Positions 15,001 through 20,497 of a stretch of 53,914 nucleotides of DNA are shown here, piece by piece. Both the position numbers and the translations under genes were made by a program. The stretch's first letter is position 1. Every line of letters begins with the position of its first letter. Under the pieces are notes generated by a model, which was not told the DNA's origin, did not search any database, and saw only the letters and a list, made by a program, of their open reading frames with translations. The DNA comes from an uncultured bacterium (GTDB lineage Bacteria > Omnitrophota > Gorgyraeia > Ghiorseimicrobiales > Ghiorseimicrobiaceae): contig CAJVXN010000012.1 in the NCBI GenBank assembly GCA_913009335.1, forward strand, positions 1-53,914, written 5' to 3'.

Positions 15001-18000
15001 AAATTAGAAACTCCTCCTAAAGCCTCAACTGAAGATTCAAGATTCTGAGGCACGCGAATCAAATCATTTTCCATAGCCACCGGCAAAGCACCATTAACAT
15101 AAACTAAACCGCCGCCGTTTAAATCAATGCCTAATTTATCATCATAATTTAAAAGCGCATAATTTCTCTTCCCATCGGTTTGCGCTAAAAATGGAAGGCT
15201 GGCTGACTGCGGTATAATGCCTCCCGGAAGACCCGAGCTAATCTGAGAAGCATAATAACCTTTTGGATCAAAGAAAATACCCCTATCGACAACATCACCG
15301 CTGACTGTTTTATTGTATACGCCGTGTTCATTCATTATACCTTTGCCGACCATTAAACCGGTCTTTGAGTCTACATTTAACTCGCCATTAACAATACCTC
15401 TGCTAAAATTTATTGCATTTGCTCCCTCTGTGCCAAGAACATGATTAAGATTTATACCAAATTTTCCAGTCAGCTTATCTGTTATATTCATATCAGTTAT
15501 TCTTGATACGCCGATACCACCACTTGTTTCAAAAAATTCAGATGAGGCCAATCCTTTTGACTTTATATTTGGCGAACCAAGTAAAGATGTATCTGTTGTT
15601 TCTACTGTCCAGATTTCGTTTTCTCCGGCAGGGCTATAGACTAACCCAGAGGCTCCACCTGAAAGAGCCTTAAATTGATCTATTGATCCAACAAAGCTAT
15701 AATGAGAATTACCGCTCAGTTTACCAGGTTTCCATAATTGATTAGCGCGGCCAAAAATACCAAAGGCTGTATCTATGTTTCCCGCTCGAATATCATTTGC
15801 AATCTGCGGGCTGTATTTTTCCATTACTTGCGCAAAGTGTTCAGTTTCTATACCAGCATTATCAAGTCCCGGGCCATCAAGGATCCATTTACCTGACCAT
15901 CTATGCCATGTGGAACGAAACTCGCCTATCTCTCCCGATTCTGATACCTCGGCTATTTCAATATCTCCTTCATTAATACGTGAAGCAAAACTTTTTATTG
16001 GATTACCATCGGCATCTTCAATAAACGTATATTCTATCTTCCCTGGATCACTATTCCAAACGGTCGCTTTAATACCATTAGGACCCATACCACCAACCGA
16101 TGGCTGCTTATTCATAGTACGATTGATAACACTATTTAACACAACTCCCCAGTTCTCTGTTGCTCCATAATGAAAATCATCACCAAAGTGTTGACCTAAA
16201 GCAACAGTAATGCCAATATTAGGATTTGCCGCATCCATAGTAGTTTTCATAACGCTAGAGATATGATTGTAATAATTAATTGTATCCGATAAATCTTTAT
16301 TGCCACCGAAGGAGATAGAACCTGCCGTAACCTCATCAACTCTATTAGCTACTGACGCAAAAAACGATTCCTTGCTACCATCAGGATTACTACTTCCACC
16401 ATCCAGACCATATCTTACCATTGACGATGCCCATAAAGTCGCATTAGAAGCAGTAACCGGATCCCAACCTTCTTTTATGAGATAATTTCGTAAATAAGCA
16501 TTGCCCATAGAAAGTGCTCCTTCTTTTAGACCTGCTATAAGCATCTCTGGCATTCCCATGCCAGGTTGAGACATATAGGTACTACCGAGAGTTTGAAATG
16601 CTATGCCTAAACCAGAATAAGAAATGGAATAATCTATCATCTTGTCCTCGACATAATCATCAAAATCACTTCCGCTCAGCCCCTGTTCTTCTGCTTCCTC
16701 TCTAAACTTCTTTTCCTTTTGAGAGGTATAATAATTTTCTACAAGAGTACCCGCGGATTTAGCCGCCCAATATTTAAATACTTTTCCAGCATTTGACTTC
16801 ATAAACGCTGAATCACCCTTTAATACGCCCGTACTGCCTATAACTGCTCCGGCGCCTGCACCGATTGCGGCATATTCCCATTGATCATCCTTTTCCCCGG
16901 CTGCGGCAAAATAACCTAACGCGCCGCCAACTAAACCACCTTTAACACTATCACTACCAAAGAACTTCCCTACTTTTGTTTGTTTTAATGAATCTAACGC
17001 GCCGGAACCATAAAGTGCGCCACCGGCTGCACCGATAGCCGCATAAGTTGCTTTATCTTCCCCGCCTAAGGCATAGCCTAACCCGCCGCCTAACGCTGCA
17101 GAGACAAGAGATTTTTTACTTACGAGATTAGAGAATTCAAAACCAGAACTTACTGGTTTAGTCTTATCAGCTCCGCCTTTAATAATAGAATCTAATGCAC
17201 CGGAACCGTAAAGTGCGCCGCCTGTGGCGCCGATAGCCGCATAGGTCAAGCCGTTATCTTTGCCGCCTAAGGCATAGCCTAATCCGCCGCCGATGACTGC
17301 CCCTCCAAGAGATTTGTAATCGCTCCAAAGTTTTGATAAAAGGCTTGGAGAGGCTTTTTTCCAGGCTTCAAAGGTTTTAAACTTTGTTGAATCCAGCTTA
17401 CTAAAATCTTTCTGCTCTAACAGATACCCTGCTCCCGCGCCTAATCCTGCGCCTAAAACCGCATAGGTTGCTTTATCTTCTCCGCCTAAGGCATAGCCCA
17501 GGCCGCCGCCGACAAGACCGCCAACAATAGGAGATTTGTAATCGCTCCAAAGTTTTGTTTGTTTTAATGAATCTAATGCACCGGAACCGTAAAGCGCGCC
17601 GCCTGTTGCGCCAATTGCGGCATAGGTCAAGCCGTTATCTTTACCGCCTAAAGCATAGCCTAATCCGCCGCCGATGCCTGCGCCCATAATAGTTTTCCCC
17701 AGTGTAGTACTGAAAAAACCAGGGGAAGAACCCAACGGAATATGAATCCCTGTGGGGCCAAAAGTACCCTGAATTTCCATAGTATCTTTAACTTTTGCTA
17801 TATCTTTTGCTACATCTTTTACTACAATTCTTCCAAGTCTTTGCATATTCGCAGCCTTAGCCCAAGAAGCTTTTATTGGATTACCAGCATCGTCTACCGT
17901 AGCAAGGTTCAAATCAAGAGTAACACTACCATCAGCGGTTTCATAATACTGCTTCTGCATCGTATCTATAGTACCAATTAAGCTAGAGCCGGTATACTGG

Positions 18001-19379
18001 AGTGCAAGACCTGCGCCTAAAGAAGCTATAGTTGCATAACCCTTGGTTTTTGGATCATTTTTATCATAAATGGATAAATATGTTTTTGTAGCCGTTACCT
18101 GGGCCAAACCTGAATAACCAGCCGTGATAATAGAACGACCAAGTCCATTGGTTGATATTCCTCCCGCAAGAGAGCCGCCTATACCACCCCAGAGAGCCCC
18201 TACCATAGCAGCATGCTCAGAGGACCAGTCTTTTTCCGCAGCCACACCTGCAATATAAGACTGTATTGCATATCCTGTCATAAAACTACGAAAACCAGTA
18301 CCCGCGGATTGTAAAGTCTGAGTACTCATTAAGGCACTGGGCAAATTACTGAATGTATTGCCTATGCTAGTCATGATGTTATTGTTATCCCAACCCTTAG
18401 CAGCCGTTCCCAATGAACTCCCAACCACATTTAATCCAACATTCATCACCACAGACATGAGTAAATTTTTCTCATATCTCTTCCAGGCACCAGCATTTGG
18501 ATATGCCTGTTTTCTGCCGCGTCCCTTTATGTTTATAATTCGTTTATCCGGTAATCTTTGGTATTTGTTATTTGGTAATTGATTATTATTAATTAGAATA
18601 TAACCGGTAAATTGATCAAGGAATTTATTAACAGGTAGAAAAGTATCCCCTTTGTCAAAAAAGTAGTGGACTTTTTCTGTATCAACACTAGTAACAAGAA
18701 CAAAATGCCCCCTGTCTGTAACATGTTCGGGGGAAAGATGGGCAATGAACGGAGTCTTTATATTATTTAAATCCTGGGCTCGAGAATCAGCAGGTAACTC
18801 TAGAGCATCTAAATCAAGATCAAAATACTTCGCTGTTTTTTGTAAGGCATACAAAGAATTATCAAAACTATTACCATTTAAACCTGTCCAATGATCTGAA
18901 TAGATGTTTCCGGCTAAAACATCAATCATAATCAGCACTGTGGACAATTCTCCAATGCTAACTTCTTTATTTTCATATAGTAACAAATTATATAAAGTAT
19001 ATGCCGCACAAGGCACTGTTTCTGTTTCCGGTCTCTCTAACCAACTACGAAGCTGTTTTAATTCTTTTTTAGTAATCCTTAACCCTTGCCCCTTACCACT
19101 TGCATCTATATTGAGGCCAGGCTTAATTTGAATCTGCTGTAGAGGCTTATCAGCAAGAGGTTTTAAGAAACGATAAGCAGATTGGGCTACCGCCTTGTTA
19201 AACATCGCCGGATTAGAAGCAATGTTTGAAGGCGAAGAAGGTAATAAAACCGTGTTGTTCTGCCAAAGAATAGCAGGGTTGTATTCAATTGCCCATGCGG
19301 CCTGCTGAGGCACAAAAATAGCCACTATAAGCAAGGCAATGATTTTAACCCAGAGTTGCCCGCGCCAATTAACTAACAT
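1..19379 (-). CDS. Giant secreted multidomain protein, 3' end beyond window (at least 6,459 residues)
   Basis: A single frame stays open from ATG 19379 to the left edge with no in-frame stop. Residues 1-36 are a signal peptide (basic start, hydrophobic IIALLIVAIF, likely cleavage after AWA). Residues about 110-250 resemble peptidase C39: Cys124 in VPCAAY, His225 in GHFVLV, Asp242. Residues about 560-850 are glycine-rich repeats. About 960-2130 is beta-rich, with haemagglutinin-like stretches. About 2130-3000 has many small hydrophobic segments, and 3000-4000 is helical. Residues about 4018-4510 look like an SF2/SecA-like ATPase: Walker A GAGKT near 4020, DEVQ near 4139, QGLRRINRG near 4500. 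Residues 4550-5750 are helical; HEILGH lies near 5750. No strong ribosome site precedes the ATG; a 9-codon leader ORF overlaps it. Giant genes are reported in Omnitrophota. The function is unknown; a surface or host-contact protein is inferred. Confidence 0.93.
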   Translation of the reverse strand, partial: MLVNWRGQLWVKIIALLIVAIFVPQQAAWAIEYNPAILWQNNTVLLPSSPSNIASNPAMFNKAVAQSAYRFLKPLADKPLQQIQIKPGLNIDASGKGQGLRITKKELKQLRSWLERPETETVPCAAYTLYNLLLYENKEVSIGELSTVLIMIDVLAGNIYSDHWTGLNGNSFDNSLYALQKTAKYFDLDLDALELPADSRAQDLNNIKTPFIAHLSPEHVTDRGHFVLVTSVDTEKVHYFFDKGDTFLPVNKFLDQFTGYILINNNQLPNNKYQRLPDKRIINIKGRGRKQAYPNAGAWKRYEKNLLMSVVMNVGLNVVGSSLGTAAKGWDNNNIMTSIGNTFSNLPSALMSTQTLQSAGTGFRSFMTGYAIQSYIAGVAAEKDWSSEHAAMVGALWGGIGGSLAGGISTNGLGRSIITAGYSGLAQVTATKTYLSIYDKNDPKTKGYATIASLGAGLALQYTGSSLIGTIDTMQKQYYETADGSVTLDLNLATVDDAGNPIKASWAKAANMQRLGRIVVKDVAKDIAKVKDTMEIQGTFGPTGIHIPLGSSPGFFSTTLGKTIMGAGIGGGLGYALGGKDNGLTYAAIGATGGALYGSGALDSLKQTKLWSDYKSPIVGGLVGGGLGYALGGEDKATYAVLGAGLGAGAGYLLEQKDFSKLDSTKFKTFEAWKKASPSLLSKLWSDYKSLGGAVIGGGLGYALGGKDNGLTYAAIGATGGALYGSGALDSIIKGGADKTKPVSSGFEFSNLVSKKSLVSAALGGGLGYALGGEDKATYAAIGAAGGALYGSGALDSLKQTKVGKFFGSDSVKGGLVGGALGYFAAAGEKDDQWEYAAIGAGAGAVIGSTGVLKGDSAFMKSNAGKVFKYWAAKSAGTLVENYYTSQKEKKFREEAEEQGLSGSDFDDYVEDKMIDYSISYSGLGIAFQTLGSTYMSQPGMGMPEMLIAGLKEGALSMGNAYLRNYLIKEGWDPVTASNATLWASSMVRYGLDGGSSNPDGSKESFFASVANRVDEVTAGSISFGGNKDLSDTINYYNHISSVMKTTMDAANPNIGITVALGQHFGDDFHYGATENWGVVLNSVINRTMNKQPSVGGMGPNGIKATVWNSDPGKIEYTFIEDADGNPIKSFASRINEGDIEIAEVSESGEIGEFRSTWHRWSGKWILDGPGLDNAGIETEHFAQVMEKYSPQIANDIRAGNIDTAFGIFGRANQLWKPGKLSGNSHYSFVGSIDQFKALSGGASGLVYSPAGENEIWTVETTDTSLLGSPNIKSKGLASSEFFETSGGIGVSRITDMNITDKLTGKFGINLNHVLGTEGANAINFSRGIVNGELNVDSKTGLMVGKGIMNEHGVYNKTVSGDVVDRGIFFDPKGYYASQISSGLPGGIIPQSASLPFLAQTDGKRNYALLNYDDKLGIDLNGGGLVYVNGALPVAMENDLIRVPQNLESSVEALGGVSNFVEVVMGGETNKFAQIGSYNAINNTWASFVVKDSKFAPLLGGAQKDLLRDGGVEKKLANNKVFKGVAHMESTGWVVGTSNKLKDGSIIPIQDYISSENVNWASGEAFVLDKNKSFIAGNVLDSSGNILTETKSKITNYGFRNLGKYQDGAATLVLKSEPGKLLWTSNINGGGRGESTPLFTDTFTELTSSGISTKLTLYDSSIASGLMEVDARNMQPMMFNLGARHYVPAQASDRASFLKYEYSGDEFNKGFIEVTQEGVKPISSTITHAGRIAHDFKDVFKTLNPRLDVVEKLLSSVKSDDGIRTSFSGTETSGWTQDSVALLGSTDALFEQRASSGQLIDTLKVMAALEVSGTDVVIKTPEILLHPNLVNAPEAVNKPTDIDIGDNINVIPNFSNELDVAAIRPDSFLYSANATGGKEITLPLVLGTPATSKIQGDVGGLDFSAMYKDSTIHWQGGNDQEFTYAIQQGSNGIANGNIYTTGNSLIKFNSRGIPLDIAGGARAFDSRDITFQHQGIAQKRKGGTDIEDFSNAFALTKGREVSWDADGKMTTLTGFDHIALDNKVGGLANWQDANSGIDARGQAIFRLTDPMASGTLMLANSQEITKVTAPTKIDTTKPKSTTGVQTPLTATKGSELIQLKGKDLKYTTTLGHNFAGSIQSVTDFKDEEVAGYGFLEGTYDGFKGATGTITKFLGETFGLSTDEKKEIQIREAELFGNTEELQEYYKIRDAGTASDNTSLFGRYHDKLKEKKQAFPVKERRRKETELDNLRAGKSSWVSKGLEWQNEARQRSPILGQMGSDLIVGGMIRNGEDLLDGGALVGAMLFVGGLDSLENAIDGNSPGRLEKLIENTKHADPYQVYNRIEVSSPGEALPGIGLDIALDVLGVWIGGKIIKSIGQKVFLGGASSSGKKEGVKLISQRLGDWANKVSRPVIGETGAVTVGRVIVSPTANLIARRAAAGTGWVAAAETGARVWNVATNKENVNSVSDGWHYFKEGGLGWDTRAAVFTMGAVMSPIGRALTNKAAGRGIGTQFAANTARELIIFNNVSTAVDAATGKAEGFRDVATSWVSHTPENLPWAVGFGGLAAIAGKTKNLTNISQRVYKRIEGISPKTAKVTANIIKSPFTHYTAGGMGASLTINTVGNFYNGLNESMSVGDKFSLWGSSFRDALTSWSTYSQGATYAIFGKYALGKSGAISTWLKSRNLGRISKWAEKRLDKMTPGAMETSRVSKWGIGRRLTTGFVVGGVSGATGSYFDGKSNAQIWNSFFTHGATGAVSLWWAGGLARNLRSNMKVLSGGERYAKEVKLFGAIPLPGIGKTKYSGIDWLAAESIVKAMEWPAVSAAMGSAQLGLQGATLATIDYLDSSFTSGKVIDWLKDKEVLDKAFSPQNWRDYFYLRDETGAMTPFESNLFIKQTLMQMVEAPATGAKIGPLIPLAQATKYKLPLSKVAARTETIGRWGLSKISKSHQASMFENIALKWAEKPFSTRLIEAINAPARKISSFLSRRGMSKPAQVTSRMVLPDKTAGLLSGVGNWSSNMMVKVPIVVGAADSALRIYDAVLKLELKDKYGLKNTENLGFSKFQTEVVPWLALFALRNPSAEAGRDLAHLVTEYRTGNKSAAAASLKFIRDTKMSPRELMENSFKLSDREFTKVIKSAVGDNLYQMQQKVVHLAGKTGQGLRKEMFKRAKQIAGRGNDVGIAHINKAVRNVLIERENLSGIQNTPKGIKGARKDRGQRIENRLEKRLNQAAEKHFGEGFDVNKISSLIDVQFNFTPSVSRSIRYSITSKKMVDAVSFTKMLRNKIIDSLPSKAADAFRISEIGDIAKYEQLKGEEVGKQIFNATLSEIDRKAWELMGDKINTPPGIKEYNKATTDVLASKTFDTNNFTGLAKKLHKRSQAIFKNKGKLQKISPPKDFYQSDIVKDEVARSLDFDNYQSFSAAQDILHKDSKIASDFKALAGLFQNTASLISNASPHVKTKTLPGSLMPFVDTMAISSKMSSLSLKDRSDLNKMIENKEIALNSNKGKRSDLIDVRNIVGDYKGGKIEYHKLKDALGKTLVPLVMAQPEKWTEVMEKDNFTLTESINGKESDFSFSSFGVRDGIKDRWESVIGSVISRSTDNMDIKEHAREFIRGVGSLNRQKATLWDLVEKSRTEDLFLGEKKLLKQIKIPSELSFDRVEALVIVRDAIDANGGIDFKNTEAALKTMDTYLEAQYGKEGRKFINKMNDFTSFVRNNLVSEAPSDKKDALGSEMIKMVFDRKSWNEVEARINKIRTDDAGRLNQAKELFLDMQPEVTRIKDKQFSSYQKASEVISVVSDIRQQVKNMDNPGIGGDIARAKLSYYTGSKDGQTIYKTYRQLQGRLGELNIKQEALNAHRDNRIRNQDIHLLGDYVSTPHQRSIRSTKALQKQLISARDRFIDATTTDKKIESWKSYQHLLMQADRKIDIKIESVNKVKDNSFNREFKFTEAKLAADNYRISDFAMSQLRSVKEVKDMRPIIEPIVNTIINDNKITRSQKIGQMAELTHRVLKIRKGGLKSSIQSTENILKMFEGANLEAAMGAGKTLPAGLALMTDKLIHKDNNASFYFTKNPTLISGTIKEIAPFAEVFGLKVKDIDSAIASHIPTSLLRDMLFSSDTIVVGSLQGFSHLFNWRRYSGIEGERVRSLLSDLETKSNLSIIDEVQNVFINQQEAIVGTGDKNLYPAHFKYREHVERIENDILPNLKEITLAQADLMQDTSSITRNSKDRREAGYWKDPEGMIHLTSAAKEQIRSTLRDPLLGDGEIVSMVRGLLSPDVIAFAGRRVVVGNKFAGKEPDLIQHDAALMYAAAYKQAKAADKWGSSWAEKIDFANSRVGSQIDISADALRAITQIGGRKTSISGTMQPYKELIKLFNGMDVDSIGGQVELRNVGGRLDIFEAGKKIGSLNEQLVIGNVFQQMASGIKTAMRDSNKGAFVLVSSENLPRLKEAFREVGVPLKNKNIYDISTTPVRKKELASRVKHEDGFKKNEIIVVTELGSEGINVRQGVDLFFADVDKFDLTTTLQGLRRINRGERKSDTVNFFYNRSSVNKFLKDNAPLANTLKKRWQKQERFSDIKPLLKRMDKPEYLSAPDAALLNLYVREEINRGHHAYRMFQRIMEDNYIRKPFERFMDYVDRFGDAQQREFVNKVYKEVVLDRNSELYASTAFMRPVYPKDMARQALESTHSRIKNLYDTVGGISRNIADKKMNYESTLSKLKMFSDNSPFRSDKAMRMRMDTYFQLRDWDKWEEKFDSRLGKTEQAHSQQDGKAPPMTISSMSKIDDVVEVGLSLAEKVLVPTIRTSANLSEKLVKESQQVRKGVDKFVGILRDNGVELSIGAREALLRDTDGYTSYNFFPAVYNTLGTIMALPQSSSMPQQSMIITPNNNFFDAFTSAVALIEPTVNNINTQSDINILNNASSLKSAVDIAVKDAGVNLSTIQQGDLKDALVLSINPSMDYNRLSLMVARKLQVESVVGGESQEYVKNIPYSVQRDDVLLQRYLGLNAAGLHPISFARRFAFSYRDKGSQNISTSMMVNPTKYDGYMSLRVLSQMISPNSLYSRYTLGAINKNNLHFWNNNKMPQIVSDMEGFLNKSINSYADDGLLKNYIFAMRLTNTKVLTKWNEQSKFATKGLNLLRPFSAFGSFYKKFSASEKMPFRHSLETTFKSGYQDDKLSLTYELNKVYDFFSSLGKEPSFGKVAEYHESTSPARKIQLFSEIMGRKNKVDFSGKWQELQQIASIKPPANTTQDEYRIKQIKQALYNVPQNSTVSLINVLAGSKKAIEEKDFDKFTALFTAIYPQGKQNKEIMAHFINQIFKIADKDKFDAYITSFAKDALLKIQNDILKEAASMHVEFNEKVDKALDFVGGMEFSEWGHYLNAYNSNQDLISQNSAQRYPEYNKGKLLFKIGVSKQLYQTISSILGSEAKQAGSFYSKVLRNARESAFVSLAGIEEAEPRLKDIENYNNRLREYLNRMHFDILVNNPITSHQAYFLAIGKIEKLQISPQQWYYRLKAEDEIKERGFSYIQEVFDTFQLKYEAEDKKYDTTLSVYKRDYYDLASRFINHAINRKDESMLIQAPQIIPHLATLKANIQKYPHLGLEESKILEYADNPSGLFKALNIDGYDDQEIDTIAVLERINTALPLRAEGLLPSRINITQISTLRDDFTKQHKQIAIDASSLDQQKVQRKLYKLALKTPDIAEKIKVASFEEGWKEFEKLLTAVSIKVAPQDIDTVKLINRESEGKGYEIWVPMNRLENALGRDGEYGLRLRSVGRLELRHEILGHLFGAALGVPLGESRDAMWGYNATEWFASTFSAMDVLEKEIRGNIITPDEVSYIHALAAGINPARNLARSMLFSGKLPFKEKDSYINIMRSYYFAESTGRYSTMKDLGSDITAGFRRRAFIFPTRSYKTISNQIRTTLMKNEGTTPLKKEWMNMSIPSLGGLYPSHYFASLYPQDETGYSTQISRPEVKNAGLVINKMQTALKRADVELKYNDTPAHDMSNYKEGVYISALANGSEREPGRKIYLDNRIESAPSYHAKALVHDGHHAFLEKAETQSPGYTKKQLVDFQKIARRYKDRNLISAIEKKLKDYKGLSVDNSNYDNPVKDYVNKVKDSSVPELSLDRAKEDLINIRDRIQNSRHFDVNIKENKALLAELNSLIVKGSVKQSDLDHLAKLPLIKSDHGVAIEFFGHLVEFSYMPEFARSDYAKDKDLLLIARKIEEYPQLKQFIEQQDEAIGMPSISSSPVSSNISSAPTTFNYSQNMVIPGQNIVEPMQLPAVSGIVTQQNIPIIGQLDIPAVTDSSPPKLEAAMLLPALADQTIATKDVGSLKEITSIISLDSQSLNIEPITINNIPELKSATILMPATEQVPIIITKVNDKGITALRLNNKQTRLTPVTLAREDLIANYRVVKASEISAIPQISVSPSKYFSSSPFASNKDSSRKGPGIYLGMGLGGAQAWFVKKLKRKTGRDREDYLEEIN
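16845..17680 (-). repeat. Degenerate glycine-rich repeats inside the giant gene
   Basis: At least three well-matched units of about 110 bases (near 16985-17096, 17180-17292 and 17562-17672), a half unit near 17440-17516 and a divergent one near 16845-16930. Each encodes a variant of GGGLGYALGGEDKATYAAIG followed by YGSGALDS. Spacing is irregular (about 200 and 380 bases), with unrelated linkers between units. GxxxG spacing and alternating small/hydrophobic residues suggest glycine-zipper hairpins that could insert into or lie along a membrane. The strong DNA-level similarity implies recent amplification compared with the rest of the gene. Confidence 0.85.
18650..19050 (-). other. C39-like cysteine peptidase domain of the giant protein
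   Basis: Domain-level annotation within the giant gene. Cys124 sits at the start of a helix-like segment (CAAYTLYNLLLYE), as in C39 peptidases, where the Cys precedes a leucine-rich helix. His225 lies in RGHFVLVTSVD and Asp242 follows in YFFDKGD, giving Cys-His-Asp in the family order and spacing. Known C39 domains cleave double-glycine leaders inside ABC exporters; here there is no transporter, and the domain directly follows a signal peptide, so it would act outside the cytoplasm. Identification is by motif only. Confidence 0.65.
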
Positions 19380-19406
19380 AGTATACGTTCGCTTTCATCC
19401 GCTGCG

Positions 19407-19445
19407 ATAACCTTACATTTCTACATTGTTGAAATGTAAGGTTAT
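19407..19445 (-). terminator. Long perfect hairpin between the last pilin and the giant gene
   Basis: Two 15-base arms (ATAACCTTACATTTC and its exact complement) enclose a 9-base loop. On the minus strand it lies 73 bases after the last pilin stop and 28 bases before the giant gene ATG. No T-run follows on that strand, so it may be a processing or mRNA-stabilising structure, or a partial terminator that lowers giant-gene expression relative to the pilins, rather than a classical intrinsic terminator. Confidence 0.6.
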
Positions 19446-19518
19446 TTAATGTTTCAGTGTGTATTAACACATATTACGTTCGCCGGATAGGCTACATCCT
19501 CCTTTCTTCAAAGATTTT

Positions 19519-19719
19519 TTAAAACTCATAGACATCTGTTTCCTCCGTATCAAATTGCCTGCCTTCTCCTATGGTATCTGCAGCAGTGCGCCACTTACCC
19601 TGAATAGACCTCTTAAGAAAACCATACATTCCCATAAATGCGGCAACAAGTACAGCAATAAGCACCGCATATTGCAACATCGCCTGCCCTGATAACTTAT
19701 TATTATCTTTTGCTCTCAT
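19519..19719 (-). CDS. Flp-like small pilin (ninth in the locus)
   Basis: 66 residues: short basic leader, then GQAMLQYAVLIAVLVAAF, the hydrophobic N-terminal helix typical of Flp-type pilins, then FLKRSIQGKW, a variant of the KRGxxGR motif shared by its paralogues at 24-26 kb. The usual E5 position is Q (LQY rather than LEY), which in type IV-like pilins affects subunit packing, so it may be a minor or initiating subunit. Its start overlaps the preceding gene by 17 bases, implying translational coupling. It is the last Tad gene before the giant ORF. Confidence 0.8.
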   Translation of the reverse strand: MRAKDNNKLSGQAMLQYAVLIAVLVAAFMGMYGFLKRSIQGKWRTAADTIGEGRQFDTEETDVYEF

Positions 19720-20479
19720 TGTACATAATGTTCATCGTGCTACCATCACCCGTAATAGACGGCATCACAGTAATCACACAATCTGCACCTTGATTATTTT
19801 TAAAAAATATTTGTTCCAAACCACTAAGGTCTACATCCGGCATTCCGCTATCTGCTAAAGACTGCGGCGCATCTACTTCTTTATCTATATACCATCCATA
19901 TCGCGGCATCTCTTTGCGGTAAAAATCAACTATTCGATATGCATCCGCAGCAACAGAAAATCTCTGCGCTGTCGCCTGCATATTCCTCATCCTTGTAGAG
20001 GCCATACATCTTGCCCCGGGATAAACCGGAACATCAGGAAAATCTTCACAATCCGGAGTTGTCCTTGATTGTGCTGCCTTACCAATGGCAGCGAAACCAC
20101 CCCCCTGGGTTAAAACGATATTAGTTTTACCTTCAGGATTAATGCTGACAACAACCATAAAAGTCTTTCCTTCTTTTTTATACATTTTCATTTTATCGGT
20201 ATTAAAAAGCAAACTGTAGCCTAAAGCAGGAAGCTTTTTTTCATAAAAAGAATTTACTTTTTCCGGGGATAACTTGCTTTCGCAAAAGACTATCTTATAT
20301 TCTTCACCGCCCTGCTCGACAACTTCCTCCCGGATGACTTCTGTCCTAGCAGGAATAGGTAAAGATGCAGCAAAAACTATATTAGTAAATAGAAAAATAA
20401 TTCCAAAAAGTATAAATATTGCTCTTAACTTAATTAATGCTCGATTTGTAATATCTTGTTTTTGCAATTCTTTAATCAT
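19703..20479 (-). CDS. Exported protein with two related domains, Tad-associated
   Basis: 258 residues when started at the ATG preceded by AGGAGG with 8-base spacing; the upstream GTG overlaps that site and is less likely. A hydrophobic segment (IFILFGIIFLFTNIVFA) after a basic region is a signal peptide or anchor. The body contains two similar halves: FYEKKLPALGY followed by a strand ending in FMVVVSI, and FYRKEMPRYGW followed by IFFKN and CVITVMP. I do not recognise a named function. Its place between the TadG-like protein and a pilin suggests an accessory role in pilus assembly at the envelope. Three cysteines lie in the mature part. Confidence 0.75.
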   Translation of the reverse strand: MIKELQKQDITNRALIKLRAIFILFGIIFLFTNIVFAASLPIPARTEVIREEVVEQGGEEYKIVFCESKLSPEKVNSFYEKKLPALGYSLLFNTDKMKMYKKEGKTFMVVVSINPEGKTNIVLTQGGGFAAIGKAAQSRTTPDCEDFPDVPVYPGARCMASTRMRNMQATAQRFSVAADAYRIVDFYRKEMPRYGWYIDKEVDAPQSLADSGMPDVDLSGLEQIFFKNNQGADCVITVMPSITGDGSTMNIMYNESKR

Positions 20480-20497
20480 CTTTACCACCTCCTATCT

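Noticed and set aside
16845-17680. Repeats as a CRISPR or satellite array
   Set aside because: They are in frame, unevenly spaced and encode Gly-rich protein; no conserved direct repeats with unique spacers.
2051-19131. Many short plus-strand reading frames across the left third
   Set aside because: They lie antisense to the continuous giant frame, have no ribosome sites or domains, and show the composition of reversed coding sequence.
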